A stretch of 64,000 nucleotides of DNA from Trichoplax sp. H2. Its lineage: Eukaryota > Placozoa > Uniplacotomia > Trichoplacea. The position numbers were made by a program, and so were the translations under genes. Of this stretch, positions 1 to 12,419 are shown piece after piece. The notes below the pieces were generated by a model. The model was not told the origin of the DNA. It made no database searches and was given only the letters and a program-made list of their open reading frames with translations. Each line of letters starts with the position of its first letter. The first letter of the stretch is position 1. The stretch lies in assembly GCA_003344405.1 (NCBI GenBank), contig NOWV01000097.1, forward strand, positions 124,001 through 188,000, written 5' to 3'.

Positions 1-334
1 GATAGTACCGTCGTGATGGTTTTGAACAACTTTAAGGCAAGGTACAAGATTCACGATAGAATTACAACTGGATCTAAATGGCTTAATTTTGTTGCCGAAT
101 AGTAGCGATAGGCTAGAATATTACCTGCAGGAAATACTGATGCTCACTTCCGACGATGGGACGGTATTAGATACGGTGATACTAGTAGCCATCGTTGAAT
201 CACTTGAACGAAATTCACTTGCTTGCTTTCCCTACAAATTACTGCTGATCTTCTTGACCTTCTCGCCTTGACAAGGATAAGAGTCCAACAGATTGGGCTA
301 CTTCGAGGAAGACAAATTGCTGCTACTCCTCCTA

Positions 335-580
335 CTGGCACAATTTCACACCAAGCGTTGTTCTGACTTGAGAGACTAATTACAACAGTCCAGTCGTAGA
401 TAGTCTGTAACTAGGGGGTAAGTAAATAAGACAAAATGAATTCTTTTGGCTCTTTTCTGGCACAATTTCACACCTACCGTTGTTCCGACTTGAGAGACTA
501 ATTACAACAGTCCAGTCGTAGATAGTCTGTAACTAGGGGGGTAAGGAAGAAAGACAAAATGAATTCTTTTGCCTCTTTTC
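335..580. repeat. 122-bp direct tandem duplication, two copies
   Basis: Copy one starts at 335 and copy two at 457, both with CTGGCACAATTTCACACC. They stay nearly identical through the GAATTCTTTTG stretch near the end of each unit. Differences are a few substitutions and one extra G in the G-run. This is a recent local duplication with no coding content. Confidence 0.9.
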
Positions 581-1437
581 ACACAATCTAGAAAGGCCTA
601 GACAAAAATGACTACGACAGATTTGAAAGTATAGACGATAAGACGAGTTACCAATCCACTTGTCACGGTAGCAAATTGGATTTCGATTTTTATATAGGAT
701 CTAGATGGAGGAGAAATGATCCAACTGGCTTAGTCTGCAGATCCACTGTAGGTAGCACTTTGAGTACGTTGATTGACATAGTATGACTACGTTGCTACGG
801 TCTTAACCCGAAAATAACATCATGAATTTAGTTTGGAATTGAAAACAAGATTCAGATTGCCTAATGCTAACATTTTGCTATACTATAGTCTGCCTTGATG
901 ATATCATCATGGATGATATACAGTCGTTAAAATTGGTGTTCTATCATTATTTTGAAACACCTATTTTGAAATTTACAAGACTAATAAGAACAAACTCGAA
1001 TAGATTATATCATCGTGTTATTTTCCGCTTAGGGCGGTAGCTATTTATGGAGTCATTGACGTATTGCAAATCCCTTTTCGACCGGAAATACTACGCCATC
1101 AACTCATTAACTGCCTAATTTATTCAATTAGTACCAGGATAGATGATACAAAATTGTGCATAGAGGATTATTTTCACCAATTTAGGACTGATTATGGATT
1201 GATGGACACTTTTTAGGACATCGATCGCTGTAGACTACTGTACAAGAAGATCCAAATGACCGACATTTTATGGGCTCATGTCCAAATCCAGTCGATCGGT
1301 CGACCACTTGATCAACTTCATCACTTGCTATAGTATTAAACGAGCAGTAACATTTGATATAATAACATAGCCATGGCGATCAAACCTCCTTCTCTTCTCT
1401 CTTTTACCTTCACAACTGCAATTTCATCGAGTGCTCA

Positions 1438-1463
1438 TAAACATTCATGATCATGAATGTTTA
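1438..1463. repeat. 26-bp perfect palindrome
   Basis: The sequence from 1,438 to 1,463 equals its own reverse complement, centred on CATGATCATG. It lies just downstream of a pyrimidine-rich tract. It could be a binding site for a dimeric factor, a cruciform, or chance; the sequence does not decide. Confidence 0.85.
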
Positions 1464-3339
1464 CGATATTGATAGAGGGGAAAATCAACGCTCTAGCAAC
1501 GCTAAACGGCTTTCAATGGACTAAAATGCCAGAATAAAATGGACTCCTTCAATGTTGGCCTACGTCGAGTATTGAATCCTTGCTTGCCATATCTTGATGA
1601 GGATTTCAATTCAATTATTCACTCCAATACAGTTGCTAACCCTAACCTTAACATTAGCACAATTGGTAAAAACTGCTTCACAATTATTTCCAGTTCAATG
1701 CTAGCTAAAATGGAAAGTAATGAGCGAATGTAATATAATTAATTTATCTAGAACCGGTAAATCATTAGCAGAAGATCCGGTCATGACGTTGGAGGACATC
1801 GGAAGGAGTTCTTATGGCGTCTATTTGCATTCGAAAGTAGTGCCAGGCCATTGCTTTCCACTATGCCAAAGGTTTATGAGCATACTTGCTTTCGTGGCAA
1901 CACTGTACCCTTATTCGTCTATAATTTTACGATAGGGCATGTAGGATAGATCATTAGATGCGAAAATATAGGCTATATAGGATCGCATGTGTTGTCGATT
2001 AACCAGTCAGGGAATCAGTAGACGGAAAGAAGGGAATGGTTCAATCGTTTGAGTTATTGATTCCTTAATGTCATGGTTCTAATGGCAAGCAAGGATAGAT
2101 TACGGAATGGAATAAATTGCATATTCCTCTATGGTTATAGAGACAATAAATCATATTCCGACCACGGCAACAATTTAGCAATATCAAGGGATGCGATTTC
2201 TGTCATACCCATTCGAAATAACCGTAATAATCCGTAACTTAGATTATTTGGTCATAAAATCCAATTTAAAACAGGAATTTACCAGTAAAACATGGCAACC
2301 CATCATAAAATGCAATAAACATTTGCTGAAAGGACTCCAATTTTTGTGATCAAAATTTGATCAAAATTTTTCCGGAACTTTCTAAACAGTAACAGCGATT
2401 GCATATATCTTATGTGCTCTTACTTTGACAGTATCCCTATTTTCATTGAATCTATAGTCTATCGAACGCGAAATTGACGTTTGAGTATGTATTAATCTTC
2501 AAATTTGTAGAAATCGTTGAGGTAATTTTACTCCACTTTAAGAATTTCAAGTGAGCATAACAAGACTTTCGAGACATATGATTATTATGATACTCAATTC
2601 ATTACTACGATAGGCTGCACAGAACGAACTGATTCAGTGCCAGTAAATAAATCGGCTCAATTTTTTTTAATTTAATTAAAAGCCTTCAGGACGCCCATTT
2701 ATTGCTCAACTCCTTTACTCATAAAATACTATTTTTATGGCAAAACTTTAGCCCTTGGTGAGCAGTTATCCTACGAAAAGGATGATCTTGCAAACGTCTT
2801 GAAAGTGACAAATGTAAAATTCACAGGAGAATTTCTCTCAGATCGCTTTGATAGAATTAATGAATGAGATCGAATCAATATAAACTAACTCATTTCTATC
2901 AATCTATTAATTCATTTTTATTCCAATAAAAATCTTCACAACATCCAATTCTTGCCCAACTACTTGATTCATGGAATACCATTTTCGTAACAAAATTTGA
3001 TCTTATAAAAAGGATAATCATCAATATTGCGATACTCTACTAATCGAATGCCATTCTTCACGACAATGTTTTAACGTAGAAATAACAAGCATAGACGAAG
3101 CCCATTTTAAATAGGCAAAAAAGATGAAGTTAAGTATAACTTAAATTCTTCAATATTGATAAATAACTCTGCTATCGTCGTTCTCCCTATTTTTGCACTA
3201 TTCCATCATTTGATTCTTACGGTAAGCGAAAATAGCAGAGATGTCCCAGTCAATAATTTTATTAATATTCTGTATCAATCAAGATCTTGAATCAACTATG
3301 AAAGGCTTCATGCACTATATTCTGGGAGTAAAAAGTAGC

Positions 3340-3670
3340 TCATATGATAATTGTCTTAGTCGAGATACCGAGCAATAAAAGCTTTTTATTGCAGAGTTTA
3401 AGGATAGTAGAGCAATAATGAATTACAACTATAATCTAATCTAAAGTATTATAAGCTCAAAAGAAGTCAAATTTAGGCTTAAACACTTGGTTTTTTCTTC
3501 ACACTTTTCAAATCTATTTCGTTCCACCAAATAAAGTTGTCTACAATCAGACTTGAGCCATAAAACAGAAGACTTTCCTCAGATAGATCATCTATAGGTT
3601 TATACCGTACGAATCAATCTGTTTAAATGTCATTACTCTTTTACTGTATTAGTGTCCACATCGTAAGGTG
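3340..3670. repeat. Dispersed repeat, copy A
   Basis: Blocks here recur in the same order near 16,670-16,920: GTCTTAGTCGA, then a TTTATT..CA.AGTTTA block, then CAGAC.TGAG.CAT.AAACAGA, then AATCAATCTG.TTAAA.. and ACTCTT.TA. The two copies are diverged, as expected for an old mobile or duplicated element. No transposase or reverse transcriptase is visible. Confidence 0.6.
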
Positions 3671-4989
3671 CTAACCATCTTCCCAACGACAATATATACT
3701 GTAGTAAATCACATCAATTTTATTTCTAATGAAGCAATTTACAATCATAATTGTAGCGTCACGATAATATCTCGTCGTAGAAATCAGACTGGATCAAACA
3801 TTGCTATCAATATAATCAAATATAGAGTGCATCGCTACAATTTTATCCAAGTCTGTCACAACCGAGATGGCAACACAAAAATGAACGGCATTCTTTCCTC
3901 TAAAGTAGTCTAACTATCTACGCAACTAACTTTCAGTACTCTTTAATCTACCAAACTTAGATTCGAGTCTTAGAAGATAGAATACTCACGTTAAGAATTA
4001 AAACTTTATTCTAAAAGCTATTTATTAAAATGGCCGATTGAACTCACAACTTATAATCTACTACTAACAACTGATAACCATCTGTTATCGACTAACTTAT
4101 CAACTACCTCAATTAAGAACTTTGAGGCTTTTATATAACCTCACAAACTTCATTGGTGCAAAACAATAATGAATTTATAGCCAAGTCTGCATACTGAATA
4201 TAGCAAGAATCACAGCATACTTTCTATGACATTTAATAGTAGTTAATTAATGGCTAGGTGCTACTTAACATATGATTCACTACTCAATAAAATTATAGCA
4301 GTGATGAGGTAATATTTAATTAATTATCACAAAGCCCTATTAATGCAATTAGCTTAGATTTTGAGGAATGGTTTAATCTCATAAAAGCCGATATATATTA
4401 CTATTTAGGCAATTCTTTCGTTCATTTTTATAGCAATCAAAAATGAACAACTACAATGACTATATGGCTATTCAGTCTAGTTTAGTCATTTCTGAACGAT
4501 TATTTACTTTAAATCAATACAGGAACTAGGGCAATCATCAGAATGATCCAATTTTAAAAGAATATGCATTAAAATTTTCTAGAGATAGTACAAATATCTG
4601 ATATGCCTCCATTCGATATCTTCATAACCATTTATAATTGTGCAATACTGCCTTCAATTACCCAATTTTCCTGAAACTGTGCTCTTCTTTACAATAGACC
4701 ACATAAATTCTTGCTTTCTTGTTAACATCTAAAATACGAATATAAAAGAGGGATGAACATATTACCTCGTCAATCATATACATTAGGAAGTAAATAATTC
4801 TATCATGGAATGAATACATTTGTAATTTTTTAGATTAGTTCTAAAGCTCTATATAATAGTTCTACGTACAGCTTTCAACCAGTTATTACAGCAATAGTAT
4901 AAAATATCCATGGGAAAGAAACGAGCAACATGATTACTTGATTACAAATTAATACGTTCTGAGTAATTGTGAATAGTAACTCAATAGAG

Positions 4990-5490
4990 TTTGATTTTAA
5001 GAGATAAAATATACTCTACTATATATATATATATAGTATACCGATTTCAACTAGTGAATGCTACATCGCAATAAATATAAAACGACAGGGCAACCTTATT
5101 ATTTTATTTTAAATTGATGCGTACCGGTATTGAATAATTATAATCAGTAAGTAAATAGACGAGTTTGAATCAACTTCAAGGGATAAAATATACTCTAACT
5201 TATATATATATAAATATATATATATATACATGTGTATATACACTGATAGTTTGATATTATATATATATACCATAAATATATATATTCGAACTTCATCGAG
5301 TGAATGCAGCAATAAATACGAAACAGGTAATCTTATTACTCCATTTTGAATTGATATGTATTGAATAGATTATAAAATAGTATGTAAATAAAGAGTTTGA
5401 TTCGATTTATAGCGCCATTTTAAATTGATGCATATTAAAGAATTATAAATAGTAAGTAAATAGAAAGTTCGATTCGATTTCATGGAATAA
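4990..5490. repeat. Diverged AT-rich tandem repeat with (TA)n tracts
   Basis: The motif TAAAATATACTCTA occurs near 5,005 and 5,185, and as TAAAATTTACTCTA near 5,488. Blocks resembling TTGATGCGTA..GAATTATAA.TAGTAAGTAAATAGA follow near 5,115, 5,351 and 5,425. (TA)n runs lie at about 5,020-5,040 and 5,200-5,280. The rightmost copy contains the stop codon of the IKK gene, so the array abuts or overlaps that gene's 3' end. Confidence 0.7.
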
Positions 5491-5493
5491 AAT

Positions 5494-8400
5494 TTACTCT
5501 ACCTTTTGCACTGTAACCGTGTTTTCAGTCAATTCCGATGGTGTTTTATTTAATCGTTCAAGAGCTGTGGAAATGACTTTCATTATAGCCAATACCTCCC
5601 TTGTGAAAGAATAAGTCATAAAATTATTAAAGTATTACTGTAATAGTCCTTTTTATGCCACCATAATACATTGGTTTCGGTGGTTTTGAACATGTTAGGA
5701 TATATTCCGCCCATACCTTAGATAATTGATACACCTTTCATGGATAATTTTAATACGCTCATACCAATTAGTCCAAGATTGAACAAATTCATCAATTCTC
5801 CTCTGATTTACGTCTAATAAATTGTTTCAAATTAAAAATGAGTTATTTGATCGCATCATTTTATGTGTTCAAATATCTGCAGTTTAGTATAATACATATT
5901 TTTCCTAAAAAGATATAAATAGATATCATATAAGGCATAGAAAATGATTCATTGCTATTCGTATATCTTAACAAGTAAAGTAAGCTTCATTCAATGTTTA
6001 CTTTATTCATTAATAGAAATCAAAGACAACTATATCTAGAGTATAAAATTATTGATGATAAGCTATTTTTTTAATATAGTCAATTTCTATATTAATTTAA
6101 TTTTGAATGGTAAAAAATTGTTACTTCATCACAAACCCGTTGGATAGCATTTTAAAAGGTCCTGATAATTTATCGAAATTTTATTACTGCTAAAGAAGAG
6201 TAAATATTTTATTAGTGAAAATTGATCGGTATTGACTATAAATAGAGAATATACTTTGATAGTTATAGTCAACTTTAAATAAACAGACTGGGTAATGAAA
6301 TAATTTTCTAATTTAAATAAGAGGGAGAACCATGTTCTAGGATTGTTAAATTTATAGTGTGAGAATGTATGATAAAAGTTATTTGAAAAACGAAGAATCT
6401 AGCTTAGCAAAAGCTGTTTTTTGATGACGACGGCAAGTTTAGTAATATATCGAGTCCATTAGTCCGACATTTATAACTTATATTAATTAGAATTCTAAAA
6501 TATCGTCGTGATAAAAGGCTATCTTACTAGTGGTGAAGATTTGCAATCATGAGTGAAAGCTATATAACAAATTCATTTTGTGATTGAAATCGGTCTATAA
6601 AAATACTAAATTATATGTTTCAATATAATTAATTAAATAGATTCAATTTAATTCCGCTATCATCATGATTAGAAGTAGCAAAATGAAAATAATGGATCCC
6701 CTCATCAAGCAATCAATAGCTAATTGTGTCTACTATTAGCAATTCAACCATTTACACCAACAGAAATTTATTGAGCACCGTAGCGTTTCATGATAATTTC
6801 GACTTGATTGCTATCAGTCAATTGCTTACCTATTAGTAAATTCCGTCATACTATTGCTAATGTTTTCTTCTAGATTTTTACTTTGAAAAATCTCAAATTC
6901 TTTTTGGATTACCACCATATTTTGTTCCTAAAAGTCGAATTGTAATTATACTTTTTTAAATTGATGTAAGTGATTCTAACATATCAGCGCTTGAAAATAA
7001 CTCCATTATCTAAAGAGCAACATATATAATCAATTTTTTACCCTATATTTGAATTTTAAAGTAAGTAATAAGATGAAGCTTATTGATTATTTACCAGCTC
7101 CGACATCTCTTTCTCAAAAGCTTTCATTCGAGTACGTGTTGCAGTTAAAGTTTCCCATTCTTTTTTTTGTTCTATAACATGCATAATAATAATTTTAAAT
7201 TATCACCATATTATGGCATAGAAACTACAAATACAATTTGTATCGTTTGCTACTAATTAGGCCTATAAATACATACCTTCATCTAAACATTCGATAACCC
7301 ATTGGTAATCACAGCTAAATCTGATTCAAAATCAAAATTAAACTATAATTAAAATTTGTTACCATTTTCATATCAATATTTTCTATATTGTACAACATCC
7401 AAATATGCCATTTTTATGAAGCTGAATCAATTTAAATTTTCATCTCATTTAACAATTAGTAGTATTATATTACATAAATCTGGAAATGGAATATCTGATG
7501 TGCAATACTTACAAAGTCTCATAACATTTATAGATCGCATTAAACTCGGTTATTTGAGATAGGATTCCTTTCATTCTTTGTTGCATATCTTGATATTTTT
7601 TTCTGACAGTTCTAAATTTAACATTCAGGTGATTTAGCTGCTCAATGCTGATTCCAATCGTATAAGGATCATAAAAGATTAATCAACCTTGCTCTTGAAA
7701 GGCAACGCCAGTGATGAAAAAAAATCTGTTCTAATCACTTGCACTATAACGAAATAATGACTTACCTACATAAGGAGCCAGTATTCTCTATCCCTAATTT
7801 ACAGTGGCTTAGGATGTTGTCCATATAAAGAAATAACCGATTTATGCTTAACCTAAATGCATACTGAATTTTAATGGGAAGATTTTAGGATGCTGTGATA
7901 ATTAAAGACTATGTAACCGGTCTATCAATCGGCAAATTTAAGTTAGATTACTAGTAAATGTTTATCAGCCAACTTAATTAGCCGATATCATATGAAATAA
8001 GAAATGAGAAGTAAGCCAATAAATTAAAATACCAGATGATACTTGTCCTTTTCATTCATATTCTCCAACCTTCTGCGTTTGCAGAAGTTTTCTATATGGT
8101 AAATAAACAGATATGAGTCAGACTTTAAGACATTTTTCAATCTTTGACCGTAATTACGCATTTGGTCTAAAAAAACGTACTCAAAAATGCTAATTTGGCT
8201 CTGATATCCTGATCGTATGTTATGATGTTTTCTTCCTTGTTCATGGTTAGATCCATAGCTGTAATCCAACTGTTCTTGGTTCGCTAATCCAATCAATTTC
8301 GATCCATTGCAGCATAAATAAAAGTAATGAAGTAAAATAGATTGATAGAATGCTATTTTACAGAAATTTACTCATGACATATCAAGATGGCCGTATATTT

Positions 8401-11400
8401 TATCCAATTTAATAAACATAAGAAGATATTGCTTAAAATTATGAAGTTATCAGCAATCGTGCTACTTCATGGCTTATTCAGCAATCGTTATTAAATTATT
8501 ATACAATATTAGTTTATATATTATTAACACAGAATCGTAATAAATATATATGACAAAGCCCTAAACGGAATCAGAGTAAATACTTTATCTGCCTGAAATT
8601 TGATTGATTTAAGATGTAAGTATAGGCGTATTATTGTATAGTTCTATTACCATAAAATGCTTTAATATATCTTAGGGCTTAAGCTGGCATTTTCTAATTG
8701 TAAGTTTTTATAACTGGTTTTAGTGACATTAATAGATAGTATGTAATGATATACAAACAGAAAAGTTATTATTACTGAGCAAATATCGAGCTGCTTTATC
8801 CATGGCTTTCTCGCGCACTTAGTATAGTACAATTTTAAATTTTTCCTTAAGATAGATTTGAAGAATATTAGCGCTTTCATGTTAGAAGCGAGTAAAAACA
8901 AAACGTATATTAAATGTAACTACTATGATAAATTATTTGATTTGATGGGCGGGATTTGTCCAGAAATGATATACTATGTTAACTGAAATAACAGTCGATG
9001 ATCTAAATTTTCCTAAATAATGATAATTTATTTTTTGGAAGATATGGCTTGGATTCAAATAAAAAAGTGGAAAAATAAATTCATGGGCAAATTTCTGTTC
9101 TTAGTTAGCAAAAACAATGAAATACTGTCATATTTCTCTTTACTGGATCTTAATTATCCTACATCAATTACGCTTACGTTATTCTTACCTTGGATCGAGC
9201 ATCCATAACTGCGGTGTGAAGAACAAGTTTATAGTCGCTGATATCGCAGCTTAGACCAAAAGATTTCAAACTTGTTCTTCTAATTTCGTCCAAACTATTC
9301 GAGAAAAATGATATTGATTAGCCTAACAGTTTATATCGAAGCATACTTGATTAAAATAGAGGATAATCTACATCAAAATGATTATATTGAATCAATAGCT
9401 TCTAAAAATTATACAATAGTTACTTTAATCGGCCTTCAGAATCATCTTCTACGCTATAAATTTCCAATGTATTGGCTAAAACTATATGAATTAACTTAAA
9501 AATACAACCAAACATTGGTTACCTTTAGTATTGATCATCAATATTGGTGAGAATTCATGCTTACCCTTGTATCTTTGAAAATTTCAAGCTCATTAAAATT
9601 GAAACATTGATAAGTGTTGGTAACTTCGTTGTAACCACCTCGACGTTTCGGATTGCCATCCAATAGCAGTTGTAGAAAATTTGTAATTTTTTGAATCGTT
9701 GGACTAGAATTTTGTTTCCGTAGGATACAACAAATATCAATATTAATATCTTATTTCCTAAAACTCCTAAATTAGGTTTCTATTTCGGCCATTTAATGTA
9801 TCATTGCTTAATGTTAGAACTATTCTCAAAAATATTCAATCTTTAGCAATATAATCTTTCTTTATTATCCATGGTGATACACTGGTACTTACGCGTATAA
9901 ATTATTTTCAATGGGCAGTTCAGTAGAAAATTGAACTTTGCCTATGTTTTCAATAGTCAGTTATAAATACAAGCTGTAAATTAGTATAACCTATTTATCA
10001 ATTTATACTTCTAATTTTTTATGATTATCATTGATTATACCATTTGAATCCAAAAAGGTTCGAATTGCTTCTACCGGCTTTTCCATAAAATAATCTATTT
10101 TTTCCATTTCTTGTAGAGAAACGTCTGAAAATGGAAGTGATTTAGTAACGCATTCGTAAATGACCACACCAAAGCTCCAAATATCAACGGATTTTGTATA
10201 TTCTTGAATTCTTATTTGTACTTCTGGTGCCTAGAAACATGTCATTAAAGGTGAGTATTTTTATTTCGACCTATACAAACTTTAAATTGGAATGTTTATC
10301 TGCTCTCTGCCTATCGATATGACTATCTATCTGCCTATCTACCTACCTACTAACAAAAATTGTAATACATATCATTACACAAATGTATATGATGTATTAA
10401 ATTTCTATTATCATTGCAACCAATATTATAATATGGCTGCTTAACTATATCTTATAATATAGAAAAGCAACCTACTGCATAAAAGCTGATAAATATTGTA
10501 GATGTCTTATCATTCCATATATATTTATGCATACATACAGTATACTCACAGTACAGGTATTGAATTAAATTAGTAATGAAACATTCACTATTAATTAATA
10601 TATTATCATGAAACATTTCTCTACCATATAAGGACTCGTTCCTGCGAAAGTTTTGGCAACAGTTCTAGGTTCTGCTCCGGTACAGAACTTGGAGATACCA
10701 AAATCACCTAGTTTATATGTATGCTATAAAATATTATTAATAATTTAGTATATCCTAATCTAATAACCTCGAAAACTGAATAAAACTTGAACGAAAGTTA
10801 AAACTGGTTTCTCTACGATGATTAACAATAAATTTGCTAAATATCAAGTGATGCAATAAAAAATGCCGGCTGACAAACCTCGCCGTTGTGGGACATTAAT
10901 AAGATATTTTCTGGCTTAATATCTCGATGAATTATTCGTTTGCTATGAATACATGCAATTGCAGAACCTAATGCAAATTATTGCAATTACGATGAAAAAC
11001 AATATTAAACATCATTATTTATAAAGGACTGCAAGGGCTATCATTAAGCAATAGCAACCTAGCATAGAAGATGTAAATGCAATAGTTACTTATATCATTG
11101 ATAAACTTTTTGATGTTGACTTCGTCTAAGCCAAAACGAGTTGCAGCTAAATGCTATTTAGTTGCCGTATTCAGTAATCATATAATCAATCAATTAGTAG
11201 AATGTAAAGTCAGTAAAATCGACATCTCGAAATGATTTATTTCTATATTTCTGTAACGTTACATTAATATATCGTGACAATACATATTATTAAAGCATGA
11301 ATGCGTCTAGTTCCTTTAGAAAGTGTTAACGTACAATGAAGAAATAATCTGTCGTTCTAAGTTAAGGGTAACGAGTTATATAAAATATCTCCTACACTTA

Positions 11401-12419
11401 GCGTATAGAAAACGTGCAGAAAGGTAATATATGATTTAATTTTTATTGGAAGCTGCCTTATAATCATTTTAAATTCAAATAAAATAAATATTTTCAGTTT
11501 TTTTTTTAACGAGACATACCGTTAAAATCTCGATTTGCAATATGTACTTACGTCTGCTAAATCCCCACCATTACAATATTCCATAGTAATTGAATGGCCA
11601 TAGTTCTGCAATTTAGCTAATAGATCATCAGGTGCGTGTACTGTACGAACCAAGTTTTTATGAGAGAGTTTAGCCATATTACTATATTCTTCTTCCCATT
11701 TACGTATACTATTCGTATTTATATGTCCAATATTTTTCAAAGATTTCACAACGATTTTTTCCTTTGTTACCTATTCCAGGTTAATATTTAATTAGTAACT
11801 TTGCTGTTCGTATTACGGTTTTAACTTTAATATTAAAAGTCTATATGCCTTTATCTCTACTAAGCTTTAGCGAATAGGAAATACTTTTTTGACCTCAGCA
11901 GTGTCAATGAATTAATATACTCTGAATACAAGTTAGTGCTCAATTTAAACCTGCTAAACACAATAAATTAGCAATTTATTCTCAATTGTATCCGATAAGT
12001 ACTATGCCTAATGCAAAAGTACCAATGTTTGTCTACATCTTTAGGCTGTAGGGTGTCTATTTTAACAAATCAATAACATTCATATTTAGCGGTGCCTACA
12101 GGAACTCAATGAATATCAGCTAATACAGCTTGTCACATTAGTCTACATACAGAAAAGGACCATTAAGTTTAATTTCATCGCTACAAATTCGATAAGGACA
12201 CATAATGAACACTATAGCACAGTATAGAAAAATCAAGACTATTCATTTTAATTTTGCACTTCTTCCTAACCAGATAGGATTTTTAAAAGTGGATCCAACT
12301 GCTTTTGTTTCGTATAATGCTCTTACTCTATTATGGAAAATCTTGACTACTCCAAAGCCTCCTTTAGTGATTTCCTTTTGAAGTTGCCAAGTTTCATCCG
12401 GAGTACGATATTGTATCAT
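5494..12419 (-). CDS. IKK-family serine/threonine kinase (IKK alpha/beta-like)
   Basis: IKKs phosphorylate IkB to release NF-kB in the cytoplasm. Nineteen exons (minus strand, 5' to 3'): 12419-12327, 11770-11552, 11153-11090, 10967-10879, 10723-10625, 10230-10041, 9941-9893, 9703-9565, 9494-9424, 9294-9189, 8919-8776, 8283-8181, 8091-8043, 7647-7513, 7314-7277, 7171-7095, 6927-6830, 5800-5717, 5599-5494. They sum to 1,953 nt, i.e. 650 codons plus stop in one frame. Kinase domain ~11-310: loop TKGGFGVV, Lys40 (VVKSL), MEYCNGGDL, HRD 139-141, DFG 162-164, APE 189-191. GKVQFSTELPIENN and LQLLLDGNPKRRGG match the IKK C-lobe. A ubiquitin-like domain (~315-395, from LIHIVLANTLEIYSV) and a helical scaffold with RAKLAFLK follow. 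The start is the first ATG before the loop. At 650 residues it is ~100 shorter than vertebrate IKK beta, and no NEMO-binding LDWSWL-type motif is seen. A short extra exon between 6,830 and 5,800 is not excluded. Confidence 0.87.

Larger units (their letters stand above)
1..5493. other. Gene-poor region left of the IKK gene
   Basis: I find no open frame here that joins into a domain-bearing gene on either strand. The open stretches are short and have no family motif. The region holds a 122-bp tandem duplication, a 26-bp palindrome, a short telomere-like CCCTAACC tract near 1,637-1,655, one copy of a dispersed repeat near 3,350-3,650 and AT-rich tandem repeats from about 4,990 onward. It serves as the 3' flank of the minus-strand IKK gene. 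Confidence 0.6.

Noticed and set aside
1539-1935. Two overlapping plus-strand open frames (64 and 71 codons) with a telomere-like tract
   Set aside because: No domain, no splice-supported extension, and composition typical of non-coding DNA here.
8024-8296. 90-codon open frame on the minus strand, looking like an exon with a frameshift at a T7 run
   Set aside because: The true reading is two exons (8283-8181 and 8091-8043) in other frames, joined across a ~90-bp intron. Together they give RAKLAFLKNFCKRRR, which fits the IKK scaffold helix and keeps phase.
9020-9499. Two plus-strand open frames of about 60 codons
   Set aside because: They lie opposite the IKK ubiquitin-like-domain exons and have no family features.
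10003-10041. Apparent stop codon right after the IKK kinase C-lobe, suggesting a kinase-only protein
   Set aside because: A GTATAA donor at 10,040 removes it, and the next exon continues with GKVQFSTELPIENN, which matches the IKK family in that position.
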